Virus record (IMG/VR): IMGVR_UViG_3300044638_007250
Span: 1-63,212 of that record
Origin: a virus
DNA length: 63,212 nucleotides
Direction: 5' to 3' (one strand)
A model generated the notes under the pieces. The model had not been told where the DNA came from. It saw only the letters and a list, made by a program, of their open reading frames with translations, and did no database searches. The first letter of the stretch is position 1; every line of letters begins with the position of its first letter. This document shows positions 31,001-39,713 of this stretch, piece by piece. Position numbers and translations under genes: made by a program.

Positions 31001-32419
31001 CCCTACTTGTTGTTGTGTAGTTTTTTCTAAATCAATATCATTTAGATTAACATTTTCTAATAACGTATCGTAAGTAATACTATTTTTAATGGGTGTGGCA
31101 CCTCTAGTACCAAGTGTTGGGTTTTCCGCCAATAATTTATTAAATTCCGAAGTATAACCACTTAATAATGTTTTTGCGGTTTGTTGTTTATCAACCTCAA
31201 TACCATCTTTAAACGTATACGTAAATGTACCGTTTTTCAATACGATAGGCTTTGGATTCATAAAAGTTCCAAACCAAGAAGTTTCAGAACCATAAACCTC
31301 ATTATAATAATTTTTTAAAGTTTCTTTATAAGCCCTAATGTTTGTTAAGGGTTCAACATCCGCCTTAATATATGTGTTGATAATATTTTTTTCTAAATTT
31401 TCTAACGAGTTCATAAACTGAGCAAATGTCAGTTCGGGAAAATCTGGGTCTAACAATCCTTTAGCCTTATACTCACTATATACTTCTTTAACTTTCTGAT
31501 ATCCTTTTTCACTCACAACCTGAACTGTAACATTATTTTGACTCGCAGTCGATTGACCAATATTACCCCCCGTTTGTTTTGTTTGTGCCTCTATATTTTT
31601 ATTACCACCTTCAGTTGATGTCGGTGATTTAGTAAAATCAAATCTTGTACTGTACATGTGTGGAGCAGCAAGAAGATTACCCATAGATATTTCATTCAAA
31701 ATATTAAACTTATATCCTACAAATTCTAAACTTATTGAATAGTTTCCACTAAAAGAGTTAAATCTAGCATTAAAAGTTTTTAAATTTAATTGGTATTTTA
31801 TCGCTTGTCCGTAATATCCCTTTAGTGTTAAATAAAATGGTGGGTATGGTAGGTTAAAAAACGCTGCGTAAGGTGAGTTATCACCCAATTGAAATAGTGC
31901 TCTTCCTTGTATGTCTTCTAACTCCATTGTTACTGTAGGAATAAATGAAGTATTTGTAGTTACACTAATATTTGTAATACCTAGTAAACCATTATCTTTT
32001 GATGTCCCACCTGGATTTACAACAGTTACTTTATTGTATGGAGTATTACCATTATTTGGTTCTACCAACTGACTACGAATTTGATTATCCCCTAAACCAT
32101 TTCTGGAGTTTTTACCTGTTAATTCGTCATAATACCCTGTGGTCAACGAAGTCCCCTCAGTAGGTCGTAAAAAATTAATTTTTGCAACAGAAATTACTGT
32201 TGCGGTATCTTCAGGAGTTCCTCCAACCGCTAATTTAGTCCTTGGTAATAATTCAGCTTCAAGGTTGGCGAACATAACCATCTTTTCATGGTCAACCAAT
32301 CTTTCACGAATATTACCAAACGCGTCAATAGTTTTATTCGGGTCAACAACAATTATGTTGTTATAATCAAATTCAACTAAAATATTTCCGCTATTGTCCC
32401 CTGGTGTGTTACCTGCCAT
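25058..32419 (-). CDS. Giant baseplate hub protein with TIG domain (2453 aa)
   Basis: 2453 aa, the longest gene here. Residues about 148-250 read like a tail hub beta-domain (FIPTVTMELEDIQGRALFQL; FFNLPYPPFYLTLKGYYGQA). Residues about 1690-1926 resemble the second half of gp27/gpD-type hubs, ending in NALIQPTMYFNLRHVP and GPYLITDVSHTINAGEFQTS, the usual 'result of hub domain' pattern. Residues about 1983-2096 (GYNNNFANVDLSLYWG then NFENLDKFLSFMVARL) look like a compact helical domain that could be a cell-wall-cleaving tail lysozyme; weak. Residues about 2200-2283 are an IPT/TIG Ig domain (VTSFSPLTGVTGTILNLTGT). Starts by an 11-nt overlap with the LysM-like gene. Probably fuses hub, spike and cell-wall functions. 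Confidence 0.7.
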   Translation of the reverse strand: MAGNTPGDNSGNILVEFDYNNIIVVDPNKTIDAFGNIRERLVDHEKMVMFANLEAELLPRTKLAVGGTPEDTATVISVAKINFLRPTEGTSLTTGYYDELTGKNSRNGLGDNQIRSQLVEPNNGNTPYNKVTVVNPGGTSKDNGLLGITNISVTTNTSFIPTVTMELEDIQGRALFQLGDNSPYAAFFNLPYPPFYLTLKGYYGQAIKYQLNLKTFNARFNSFSGNYSISLEFVGYKFNILNEISMGNLLAAPHMYSTRFDFTKSPTSTEGGNKNIEAQTKQTGGNIGQSTASQNNVTVQVVSEKGYQKVKEVYSEYKAKGLLDPDFPELTFAQFMNSLENLEKNIINTYIKADVEPLTNIRAYKETLKNYYNEVYGSETSWFGTFMNPKPIVLKNGTFTYTFKDGIEVDKQQTAKTLLSGYTSEFNKLLAENPTLGTRGATPIKNSITYDTLLENVNLNDIDLEKTTQQQVGSTVVSEADKKTTSDYLSKILSEQLETTLSSGAIPNPNKSTNLVIPPLFVFKSDTVTNLTRPRFENLIYQMEAEANRQLTEYETRLTADFQRKIEDPTLGIGFKPTVRNVSAVIMASAEAFIRLMDEVHTNAWNVKYDPVRQLAILDNPSSAPGVDTTDKTSISQEAQNENQGLSTAKVPVYPWPQFFKETPEDKKGRFQLTYIADPSVVDITKGYLYEKWPEVEFVEEYMKGLTQKFNPPVAQVPTDSQATTNIININAIEYPSNGIAYVNKEEIKFFYEIWERQFLTSNYSNFVRATGNQLSQLTDLILSSETSNIVTSLGISAPFLTLKLKNYDITAQNYPQFLSNISNQGTGKAYQEYIRDFFVTPYIRNLTENSFNILTTNELGKEPQIIAKYEALEQLVKNATSEPLIIDTYPFTNPSWVSQNMSQSNRSQGNGVYDTKQVLTVFKERNVISNFNSVYNYTTNRPVTNFSYLKVSNPTTEISETGLNVFYTLRKNPDEFVPTESYITHTRAITNATTETTTSMLNTPYMVNAIQNGVYNWRRKDKHPYVQAAYLFINSLPLASLRERYRTDGASSELDYIASCFKKFGAIHKMPYSWVLKMGSIWYRYKYYKTNGVDFLDSAWTNFDYKTNYDPITSADTKTYEFEFDGVKKITLQNTSDPTIQKIQTGFYPKVINDFNVFYNGYDLYVNYDNQEIQASINGGMKVYNFVDSNVIPTSSNVGIATGSPTASTIQTWSVILPDTVMDLPALSGNCSPNQNTTSIKYFIVPSFGTPFNQVSSELLQNNVQNFSFLNDPSIYNGSVRLLWAAPNYGYFKSNEIIKPSPDKYLNKILTGNTKQAPFKFLITDEYSNIEEIFSVFDKSILDKFEQEFLNFSRPVADIELGPQVAVPIGQSPVDNNAVYKNFQYLFRSLMTIESNAGQTTTEYFNTIPNTQLSSFSTTIKSFLEYDVILKYGNPSNYKRRVVDSFLASNGGANDIVDPINFGTYVTNSLPSAGGTITLAQSKALFQSQWLALETEIGFSTIQNLVYTDQGSYITDFFIDNNIEFSVANITLCSQLIKQYATQKLLTPTLNSNEFKSRLQTYLDGTSALQDLFLNQVLNRVRAKLPNQQELPEKSIQSVIDGQQSKVENYEVFKALNDKWISGGDFTSKTLFEDFLFLDRASRNIGDTIIVDIISLKDTLLGTKTFEETSMNMEMSVFTFLSGILIKNKFNVMPLPAYVNFYNVQDVDGTTISQNTEGSLEFADNMWGTFLDVDYRKSGPKMVCFYAGLPSAHLDLPKGNSRYRNDSFELRRASENPLIENQQGKKDWAVSNRCVGFNVDIGTRNQNIFYSFNVSMDSGKATSETIQTQLNMVNQANGKNSATQNVGLYNLYKQRSYQCNIVSFGNALIQPTMYFNLRHVPMFNGPYLITDVSHTINAGEFQTSFTGVRQGIYDLPSIDNLLQSINQNLLTQIESAILAKKDNKPNKPTTNINKTALLQQQGNNVAASVNSCTEKLNTNYSTWGDFKESATITLSPLQLADEIRNKTDNPDLQVLIYLMCYIKTFNKDSFYGYNNNFANVDLSLYWGPSTQYFIQKQASCVDVPNSTGSPSSTPIANFENLDKFLSFMVARLTPNINRIFYGENGEAPLGLPKYYVCYWLPATSANPNIPPSYFDENQNEFKTTIDTVKKGIKSAGDVQLNVASAKTIKTAGDAQAQQIASGGKGATNNLNTSNPPPPSCLPPNVTSFSPLTGVTGTILNLTGTDLGSITSVTINNVSVTTGITINNSASVVVVVPFSNTTVPQNNTISVYGIHGSGTTTNTFTYNPQQPTPAPPTVVPAVPPNSNTNPQQTGPVVMVSEFDANDYELTVKINPELIPGGFLGNAEWLYLSAPLPSLTYQFVRMSATSNNQVVQVVLGEGTIPSSYMDDFFNNPTTYVINAEDVLFYFENEGIDIPQGTSRVLCKLKISARKIQQPNENSSATQFFPFAFPQ

Positions 32420-32732
32420 AATAATAAAAATAATTTTCTAAAGCGGCTTTATAATCCTGTAAAGAAGGTAGTAGTGGATACGGAATAATCAATACCGCAC
32501 CATCGAATATGTTATTTTCCAAACCACCAAATTGTGGATTTGCCTGTAAAATCAACCAACCAAAATATGGTGAGTTATAATACTCTTGAGAAACAACGTC
32601 CAGTCTACTTCTTGCAACTTTATATATGTAGGCCTTGTCCGTAGGTTTTTGTGGTAGTTGCACAAATGGAACTACAGTCTGTTCACCGTTAATTAAGAAG
32701 TCACTATATCTATTCCAATATTGATATGCCAT
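32409..32732 (-). CDS. LysM/gpX-like baseplate protein (gp53-like)
   Basis: 107 aa. The core RSRLDVVSQEYYNSPYFGWL followed by ILQANPQFGGL and a closing ILIIPYPLLP-type strand fits the LysM-like fold of P2 gpX and of the T4 gp53 domain (D.L..IA...YG.P..WW.I..AN). These proteins clamp hub to wedges in contractile tails. The start shares one base with the stop of the 1680-aa gene (TAATG) and the stop overlaps the giant hub gene by 11 nt. The N-terminal Tyr-rich part (MAYQYWNRYSDFLINGE) resembles gp53 starts, but that is less sure. Confidence 0.7.
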   Translation of the reverse strand: MAYQYWNRYSDFLINGEQTVVPFVQLPQKPTDKAYIYKVARSRLDVVSQEYYNSPYFGWLILQANPQFGGLENNIFDGAVLIIPYPLLPSLQDYKAALENYFYYYGR

Positions 32733-35700
32733 TAGTTAAGTTTTACTTTAGAAATAAACACTGATGCACCTAATTCGTCATTCCATGTTTTATTATTTGT
32801 GTTTTGGTTTTCAACAGCTCCAAGTCCTTTTATTAGTGTCACCCTACCCTCATCATTCGCATTTTCACTAGTGTAAGTGAACAATCTTTCTTTACCAAGT
32901 GTATATGGTGTAAACTTCAAGAAGTTTTGTAATTTTTCTTTTTCAATATAATCAATAAACTCTTTAGTTAAATCATTTTCATTCACAAAAGCGGGTTTAG
33001 CACTAACCTTCCAATAAGCGTCAAAAAGATTATTTAAGGTTGTTGTTGAAGTGTCACCAAGAATACTAGGATTATTAAGTATATTACCAATTAAGGCATT
33101 TTTAAATGTTTCATACTTTTTATCGTCCACAACATCATTAGAAATTATCATATACACTCTTCTAAATGAAGGTTTATCAAAAAGATTTATTCTACTAAAA
33201 GGTACAAATACTTTTTGGTTTTCAGGTAATTTATAACCTTTATCAAAAACCAAAATACCTTCATAAGATTTACCCCCAATACTAAGACCTTTAGTTTCAA
33301 AAGTAGTTACTGAACCAACAACTTTATTAAATCCACTAATACCTAAACTAATTAAAGTTAAATCTTCTTTTAGTTCATCTAAAGTATTTGTAACATTTTG
33401 CGAACTAGTGTGCACTTGTGAAGTACCAGATATCACATAACTTATAACTTTACCCATCTTGTCTTGTTTTCCATCAGTACCTCTATTGGTAAAAGTAGGT
33501 GCATAATAAACAATAGTATTTGACTTCGCTAATGAACGAATATAAATCTGTTGGGCATCAGTCATACTTTGAGTTATAGTTGTTATTGGATTTAGAAAAG
33601 AGCCTTTTTTATCCTCAACAAATTTTGAATAATTTTCTTTTAATTGTCTAATTATTTTATTTGAAATATTTTTTTGTGGTTCATTCATAAACTCTATAAA
33701 ACCTTCATTACTGTTTTTTATATCTTTCAGTAACTCATCAAAAATAACGTCGACTCTTTGTTGGGTATTGTTTGGTTTTCCATACAACACTGTGTCACTT
33801 TGAGCGGTAGTAGAGATTTTACCATCCATATAATTTCTTTCTAACATCCACTGTTGTCTCATAGCATTATTATATTGATTTGCAACCTCTCTATTCTTGT
33901 TAACAACTGTAGTAAAATATGTTTGGGTATCCGTTACTAAATTATCCATGAAAGTTTTATAGTTAATTTCACCAGTCTCAATTCCTGAAACATTAACTTG
34001 ACTACTAACTATACTTCCAATTGTGTTTTCGTTACTTTGTCCATTATCAACCGCAGCATTATTGATTGTTGGAGGCACAACACCAGAAATTGCCGCAAAT
34101 TGTAAAAACTCTTTATCCAATACTTGATAACTTGTATCAGTAACATCTGCCCTATCATCGTAAATTTCAGTATTGGCATAGTAGTTAAATGTTAATGCAT
34201 TCTGTAACTTATCAACAGATTCTTTAAGACCACTACCACCAACAAAATTAAATGCTAATGTTACCTTTGCAATCATTGGCTGAACACCAATCCCTTCAGG
34301 GTTAATATCTAATTGTTCGTACGCTAAACTTAAACTTGTTGGGATTATTTTTGTATTATAAAAATCACCAATTCTCAATATTAATACTGGTGGTGTACCA
34401 AAAGCTGTGTTTGTGGCATTGTTATATTCTAAAACATCTTTACCACCAACAGATTTTACAACAGGTATAGTATCACCTGGCCTCATACATTGTTGTAAGA
34501 ATGTTAATCTTGTATTCAATCCTTCAGGTGTAATCGCGTGGAAAGCAGGTTGGAAGAATTTCAATTTATCTTTTAGATTATCAAACACCATAGGTGTCTC
34601 TTCTTTGATTACCTCAAAATAATCACACTCAGATAATAAAGACCTCAAAACCCTTTTTGTAATATTATCTCTAACAACTGCAACATTTTCTATTTGAGTT
34701 TGAGTTTCAGTTTTAGTTACAACATTACCCGTCACAACAGTTATATACTTGGGTGGTAAAACAGGGTCGGGAGATTTTAACTTATTATCTATTTTTGATA
34801 TGAACGCCCTTCTACAAGACATTGCTGGTGTTGTGTAAATATCTTTAGCCCCAACCTGAGTATCACCACCAACCGCGTTTTGGTTTGTGTCGGTACAGTT
34901 TACAGATTGAGCTGGTGACATCTCATTAACAGAATAAGGTTCTTGAGTCTTTTTAGATTTTAGTGGTGTTGATGTTGCAACTTCACCAAATCCAGTACCA
35001 CTAACAACCAACAATCTTTTTTCTTCAATATATTTTTTTGTTGCAGGATTCTCGTTAAAAAATCTTATAACCGATGCAATCCTTCTTGCCGCCAAAGATT
35101 TATTGTATTCAACAGTTTGTGGTGCAGAACAACTTGAGTCAATTGAAATTGTAACAGTACCAGAAGTACTATTTTTAATTTGCTCAGCAACATCAATAGC
35201 CAATTGTTGAGCAATTTTATAGTTTGGTGTAATTACAGTATTATAAAATTCATCTAACTGAGGACCGTTTGATTTTTTTGAATACGTTGGTTTTTCTTCA
35301 ATATATTCATCATACATTTCATTGTAATTAGGTGCAGTTTTTGGTCGTGGGTAATCATTTGAAAAATAAAAACCAATTTGTTCGTATTTTGACAAATCAA
35401 TACCTCCATTACCATTACTACCACCAGAACCTGTAGCTCCTCCACCACTATTTGGTGCCGCGAGTTCAGGTTCTACTTTAATTGTGTTTGCAATATATTC
35501 CATTTGTTCCCTTGTAACTTCTTTTGAAGTAATTGCTTGTTGCATTTGAAACAAATCATTTGGATTAATTGTATAGTATTTTTTAGCTAATTCATAGATA
35601 TCATATTTTCTACACCCCGCAAAGAATGAATCCAATATTCCATCAATTCTTGTCTTGTTAGTTTCATTACCTAAAACTTTATTAACAATAACATTCAATA

Positions 35701-37774
35701 CTGATGGGTGGTCAACAACAATATCCCAAGTTAAACTACCTGTTCTACTTGTATTTTTATATGTATAAATGGGTTCAGGTCTTCCGATAAAATCATTTTG
35801 ATTCCAACTTGCCTGTACTGATTCGTTGAATGTTAAGTTATATGGTGGGAACCACATTACTCTACCTCCGTTAGGACCTCTCTCACACACCGCCAAATCT
35901 GACACAGAGTAACCAGGCGCATTTGATGTCGCCCACGCCAAGTTCTCCAATGAGAACATATATTTCTTAGCATAAGCGTTATTCATCGTACCAATAATAT
36001 TGGTCGAGTCTTGACCTCCTTCTTGTTTGTTTGGTCCAATGTTAAGATTATAAGTCTTATCCAATACCGACCAAGAAAATCTTCTACCTTCAGTTGTTAT
36101 ACCGTCAGTCTTTTGAAGGTCATTGTATTGTAAGTACGGAACGTCTTTGGCAAACACACGACAGTATTCAGTACCAACCTCTTGTCCGATTGCCCCAACA
36201 TAACTTAACACTCTTGAACCTTTCGTCATTTCTTTATACCCATCATTGAATACTTTACTAACTTGGTCAATTGCATTACCCGCGTGTTTTAAACGATTAC
36301 CACCTTGTGGTTGGCTATCAATAATTCTTTGAGTGTCGTCAAGAATAGAACCTTCTCTAAATGTTCTTTCCGTTGACTCAGTGGTATTATACGATGATGG
36401 TTTAAAGTCTTCGTCGTCATTAGTTATTTGTCCACCAATACCAACTTTTTTACCAGCATTACCTTTGTATTTTGGTGACACCCATGTGAAACCACCTTCA
36501 ATACCCCCACCGTTACCATAGGTCGGTCCGTTAGCACCAAGTCTAATTTCTTTACTTGGTCCTTCATATAACTGAGCCAACTCTTCAGGACCATAAACAG
36601 GAGCTTGAACTTCATTTCCATAAGGGTCATTTGGTAATGAACCTGATGGTGAAAATATTCTTGATGGTTCAGACGTTGTTGAACCAACGTAATAATTGGC
36701 ATTGTTTGTATTGGTTCCAACAAGGGCCCCACCCAAACGGTCAATTAATGTTCGGTCATAACTTGGCTTGTATCTGTTAAAGTTTATATTCTTAAACAAT
36801 AAAGATTTTTGTCCTTGTCCCGTATTTTCAAAAAATATTTGAGAACCTGTCTTACCCGCGCCTAATAGGTTACTAATAAAGTTACCTGCCGCAGCTAACG
36901 GATTACCAAGTAACGCTTGTTGGATTGTTGTTGGTTGTGGCGGATTAATATTTGGGTCCCAATAAGAACCTGGTATAGTTGAGAACGGTAATTGACTACC
37001 CCCAAGACTTAACGCAAATTGTGCTGCAGCCCCTAAAGGATTGTTAGGTACCGTAATATTATAGTTTGGTTCAATTATCGGAACATTACCTGTTAAAATA
37101 TTAACAAGGTTTGTACTACTATTAACATTTAAAATGTTTGCCCTACCAATCGTTTCTCTAATAATAGCTCTACCGATTCGGTCTTCAAATTCTCTCTTTA
37201 AAGTTTTTGCACCTAAACGAGCGATGAATGAATCCGCGCTTAATAATCCATTACTACCAAGAGGGTCGGGACTTAATAGGATAGAAACTGAACGATAAGA
37301 CGATGCGTTAAACGTTGGGTATGGTTGTCCATTTGGTGGTCTGTCTTGGTCAGGTCTAACCGTCTCTAATGTTGTTACCGCTTCACCCGCATCAAAGTTA
37401 TTTGAACTTGAATACGCATTTAATGGTCTCCACTTTTGAGTTGCCGCAAATCCCGTATCAACGATGTGAGCGTCTTGTTGACCTGGTCCATATTCCCCGT
37501 TATTTGAAACAGTATTTAAATTTCCTGAAATGTCGGGAGCAAATTCATATCCACCTTCATTACCCCATCTGTTAAGGGTATATTGTTTGTCGGCAAAAAA
37601 TGTTGTATCAATTAAGAAATCAGGACTATCAATAACAGAAATATCCCCCTGAACCACTTCGTAAGTAATTGGCGGGGTTGCAGGGCTTGGTGATTTACCG
37701 TAAGGTTTTAAATTACGGGTCATCAGTTTTTTTCTGAAGCCTTCGGTACTAATATAATCTAATGGACTACCCAT
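32732..37774 (-). CDS. Giant tail hub/tube-initiator-like protein with OmpA-like insert (1680 aa)
   Basis: 1680 aa. Two blocks look like the halves of a tail tube or tube-initiator beta-barrel: about 635-690 (MWFPPYNLTFNESVQASWNQ; RPEPIYTYKNTSRTGSLTWD) and about 1128-1190 (LILRIGDFYNTKIIPTSLSL; GVQPMIAKVTLAFNFVGGS). Between them, about 868-930, is a segment like the OmpA/MotB peptidoglycan-binding fold: VEYNKSLAARRIASVIRFF followed by RLLVVSGTGFGEVATSTP. N-terminal 450 residues are Gly/Asn/Pro-rich and unrecognised; the C-terminal 400 are mixed alpha/beta. Follows the tape measure and carries its own late-type element. Probably the hub or tube-start of the baseplate. Confidence 0.65.
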   Translation of the reverse strand: MGSPLDYISTEGFRKKLMTRNLKPYGKSPSPATPPITYEVVQGDISVIDSPDFLIDTTFFADKQYTLNRWGNEGGYEFAPDISGNLNTVSNNGEYGPGQQDAHIVDTGFAATQKWRPLNAYSSSNNFDAGEAVTTLETVRPDQDRPPNGQPYPTFNASSYRSVSILLSPDPLGSNGLLSADSFIARLGAKTLKREFEDRIGRAIIRETIGRANILNVNSSTNLVNILTGNVPIIEPNYNITVPNNPLGAAAQFALSLGGSQLPFSTIPGSYWDPNINPPQPTTIQQALLGNPLAAAGNFISNLLGAGKTGSQIFFENTGQGQKSLLFKNINFNRYKPSYDRTLIDRLGGALVGTNTNNANYYVGSTTSEPSRIFSPSGSLPNDPYGNEVQAPVYGPEELAQLYEGPSKEIRLGANGPTYGNGGGIEGGFTWVSPKYKGNAGKKVGIGGQITNDDEDFKPSSYNTTESTERTFREGSILDDTQRIIDSQPQGGNRLKHAGNAIDQVSKVFNDGYKEMTKGSRVLSYVGAIGQEVGTEYCRVFAKDVPYLQYNDLQKTDGITTEGRRFSWSVLDKTYNLNIGPNKQEGGQDSTNIIGTMNNAYAKKYMFSLENLAWATSNAPGYSVSDLAVCERGPNGGRVMWFPPYNLTFNESVQASWNQNDFIGRPEPIYTYKNTSRTGSLTWDIVVDHPSVLNVIVNKVLGNETNKTRIDGILDSFFAGCRKYDIYELAKKYYTINPNDLFQMQQAITSKEVTREQMEYIANTIKVEPELAAPNSGGGATGSGGSNGNGGIDLSKYEQIGFYFSNDYPRPKTAPNYNEMYDEYIEEKPTYSKKSNGPQLDEFYNTVITPNYKIAQQLAIDVAEQIKNSTSGTVTISIDSSCSAPQTVEYNKSLAARRIASVIRFFNENPATKKYIEEKRLLVVSGTGFGEVATSTPLKSKKTQEPYSVNEMSPAQSVNCTDTNQNAVGGDTQVGAKDIYTTPAMSCRRAFISKIDNKLKSPDPVLPPKYITVVTGNVVTKTETQTQIENVAVVRDNITKRVLRSLLSECDYFEVIKEETPMVFDNLKDKLKFFQPAFHAITPEGLNTRLTFLQQCMRPGDTIPVVKSVGGKDVLEYNNATNTAFGTPPVLILRIGDFYNTKIIPTSLSLAYEQLDINPEGIGVQPMIAKVTLAFNFVGGSGLKESVDKLQNALTFNYYANTEIYDDRADVTDTSYQVLDKEFLQFAAISGVVPPTINNAAVDNGQSNENTIGSIVSSQVNVSGIETGEINYKTFMDNLVTDTQTYFTTVVNKNREVANQYNNAMRQQWMLERNYMDGKISTTAQSDTVLYGKPNNTQQRVDVIFDELLKDIKNSNEGFIEFMNEPQKNISNKIIRQLKENYSKFVEDKKGSFLNPITTITQSMTDAQQIYIRSLAKSNTIVYYAPTFTNRGTDGKQDKMGKVISYVISGTSQVHTSSQNVTNTLDELKEDLTLISLGISGFNKVVGSVTTFETKGLSIGGKSYEGILVFDKGYKLPENQKVFVPFSRINLFDKPSFRRVYMIISNDVVDDKKYETFKNALIGNILNNPSILGDTSTTTLNNLFDAYWKVSAKPAFVNENDLTKEFIDYIEKEKLQNFLKFTPYTLGKERLFTYTSENANDEGRVTLIKGLGAVENQNTNNKTWNDELGASVFISKVKLN

Positions 37775-37788
37775 CTATAACTTTATTA

Positions 37789-37796
37789 ATAAATAG
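37789..37796 (-). promoter_or_regulatory. Late-type element CTATTTAT upstream of 1680-aa gene
   Basis: Sense CTATTTATTAAT ends 14 nt before the ATG at 37774, between the tape measure stop and this gene. Confidence 0.45.
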
Positions 37797-37815
37797 GTTA
37801 ATTGAGTTTTTTTTA

Positions 37816-39657
37816 TCATTGATATGCAACAACTCCTGAACCTTTTGTATCTTTTCCAAGATTAGCAACATATTGTTTAAACGCATCACTATTGAATATT
37901 TGCGTTAATTGTTGTTGTGTTAAACCATTCGCCCCAACAGACCCATCTATTGTAATTTTTATGTTTCCTGTAACGTCATTTTTTACATTAGTTGTGCTAG
38001 GTTGTTTTGACTCTATTTGTTTCGCAGCAACTTTAGACTGTATACTTTGTCCTAATATATCCGACTCAGATAAAGGTTTGACTTGAGCCTTTTCTTTTAC
38101 CGCATTGGCAGCGGCATTTGTTTTAACTCCAGCAGCGCTTAAAGTTTCATTTATAAAGTTTTTAAATTCTTTTTCAATTCCGCTAGTTCCCGTAATTTTC
38201 TTATTCGCATCCTGTAATAAATCTTTCAAAGCATCAACACCTGTTTGACCTAAACTATTAGCTTGGCTCATTATACTGTTTTCTAACTCTTCAACTTGTT
38301 TACTAAAATCTTGTTCACTTAATTTACCAGCATCTTTTTGAACAAATAGTGCACTCATTTTATCAACTGCGTCGGTAACTTTTTTAGTAATTTCCGCGCT
38401 TTCAGGAACCGCTTTATCGATTGAACTAACAACCGCTCGACTAATTCTTTCAGCACCTGTAAGATTACCTCTAATAACAGGTGTCGCTGCAACACCAAAA
38501 GTACCCTTAGCAATATTTGCATCCAATGAAGATTGAATATTTTTTAAAACGTCTAACTGACTTATTTGAATATCTTCTAAAGTTTTAGGTCTATTTTCTT
38601 GTTGTTCTCTTAATTTTTCAAATTCGTCTTGAGTTAGGTCTGCAAGTTTTTTCTGTTCAATATTACCTTTGTCATCTTTAATTTGAACAACGTACTCACC
38701 TTCTTTACCCATCGTTGCCATGTTGGCCAACAATTTCTTATCTTCTTCATTTTCAAAACTAATTGAAGGGCTAATTGCCGATAATCTTTTATCTAAATCC
38801 GCAGCTGCCAAAGCAGTTTTAGATAATTCAGCAGCACTAATACCTGTAACATCAGCCATTTCTTTTAACATTAAGATACCTTGAGGGTTTATCTTAAATG
38901 TTTTTGTTTTTTCATCAAACTCAGTAAATTGTTTTGTCGCATTAATAATACTATCTTGTAATGCTCCAGGGTCGGTTAATGATTGATTCATTAACGCAAA
39001 TGGGTCAGTAAGATTTCCAATTGAAACTCCTAATCTTTGGAACCCTGCAGCGGCTTCAATTGCACCTTCAGGTCCCATAACTTTGTTTGCAAAGTTTGCG
39101 GTGTTTTGCATATCAAACCTCAACATAGAAGCTTGTGCTGCCATTTTTGTTAAACCAGCAACACCATCGGCAAAACTAAATTGATTCATCAACGCCATGT
39201 TGTCGGTAACTTCACCCATAACAACCTGAGCATTTAGACCAACACTTTGTACATATTCTATAGATTGTTCTAAGTTGGTACCAATTTGAGACGCCTCTAC
39301 ACCCGCCTGTGCAAAATTACGAACAATAGTCTCTGTATCTTTACCAATAATTTGACTAGCGGCAAATAATTTACTAACCTGTTCTTCCGTAGCCAAAACA
39401 TTTCTTTCAGAACCTCTGGCAATATCTGCCATTGTTGATGAAACTTGTTCAATACTACCACCCAAACGAATAACACCAGCGGCAGACCTAGCAACCGCAT
39501 CAGCCATTTCATCCATTCTGGTTCTACCTTGAAGAAATGCGTTGTTAAGATTTTCGGCACCTTGGTACATATCCCCAATAGATTCCAATATCTTATCGAT
39601 AGGAGATTTTAAGCCTTCTATGGAGTTTTTTAGATTTTCAAAATCGTTTTCCGCCAT
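37816..39657 (-). CDS. Tape measure-like tail protein
   Basis: 613 aa. Long, Ala/Gln/Asn-rich and mostly helical, with coiled-coil-like segments (residues 1-110; 460-560) and the TMP-type pattern of small residues (FAQAGVEASQIGTNLEQSIE; FANKVMGPEGAIEAAAGFQR). It lies between the tail-assembly genes and the hub genes, the standard place of the tape measure, which sets tail length and guides DNA. It is short for a tape measure; by the usual relation of about 1.5 angstrom per residue it would give a tail near 90 nm, similar to T4. No TM helices or lysozyme domain seen. ATG start, late-type element upstream. Confidence 0.7.
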   Translation of the reverse strand: MAENDFENLKNSIEGLKSPIDKILESIGDMYQGAENLNNAFLQGRTRMDEMADAVARSAAGVIRLGGSIEQVSSTMADIARGSERNVLATEEQVSKLFAASQIIGKDTETIVRNFAQAGVEASQIGTNLEQSIEYVQSVGLNAQVVMGEVTDNMALMNQFSFADGVAGLTKMAAQASMLRFDMQNTANFANKVMGPEGAIEAAAGFQRLGVSIGNLTDPFALMNQSLTDPGALQDSIINATKQFTEFDEKTKTFKINPQGILMLKEMADVTGISAAELSKTALAAADLDKRLSAISPSISFENEEDKKLLANMATMGKEGEYVVQIKDDKGNIEQKKLADLTQDEFEKLREQQENRPKTLEDIQISQLDVLKNIQSSLDANIAKGTFGVAATPVIRGNLTGAERISRAVVSSIDKAVPESAEITKKVTDAVDKMSALFVQKDAGKLSEQDFSKQVEELENSIMSQANSLGQTGVDALKDLLQDANKKITGTSGIEKEFKNFINETLSAAGVKTNAAANAVKEKAQVKPLSESDILGQSIQSKVAAKQIESKQPSTTNVKNDVTGNIKITIDGSVGANGLTQQQLTQIFNSDAFKQYVANLGKDTKGSGVVAYQ

Positions 39658-39677
39658 TTTATATTATCAGTTTGTAT

Positions 39678-39685
39678 ATAAATAG
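39678..39685 (-). promoter_or_regulatory. Late-type element CTATTTAT upstream of tape measure
   Basis: Sense CTATTTATATAC ends 20 nt before the ATG at 39657 and begins just after the hairpin at 39686-39713. Confidence 0.5.
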
Positions 39686-39713
39686 AAGAAGGACTAATTT
39701 TTTAGTCCTTCTT
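39686..39713 (-). terminator. Hairpin terminator after the tail-assembly genes
   Basis: 11-bp perfect stem (AAGAAGGACTA/TAGTCCTTCTT) with a 6-nt loop. The stop codon of the 59-aa gene lies in the stem/loop. The 3' flank (CTATTTAT) is not a pure T-run, so termination may be partial. Confidence 0.7.
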
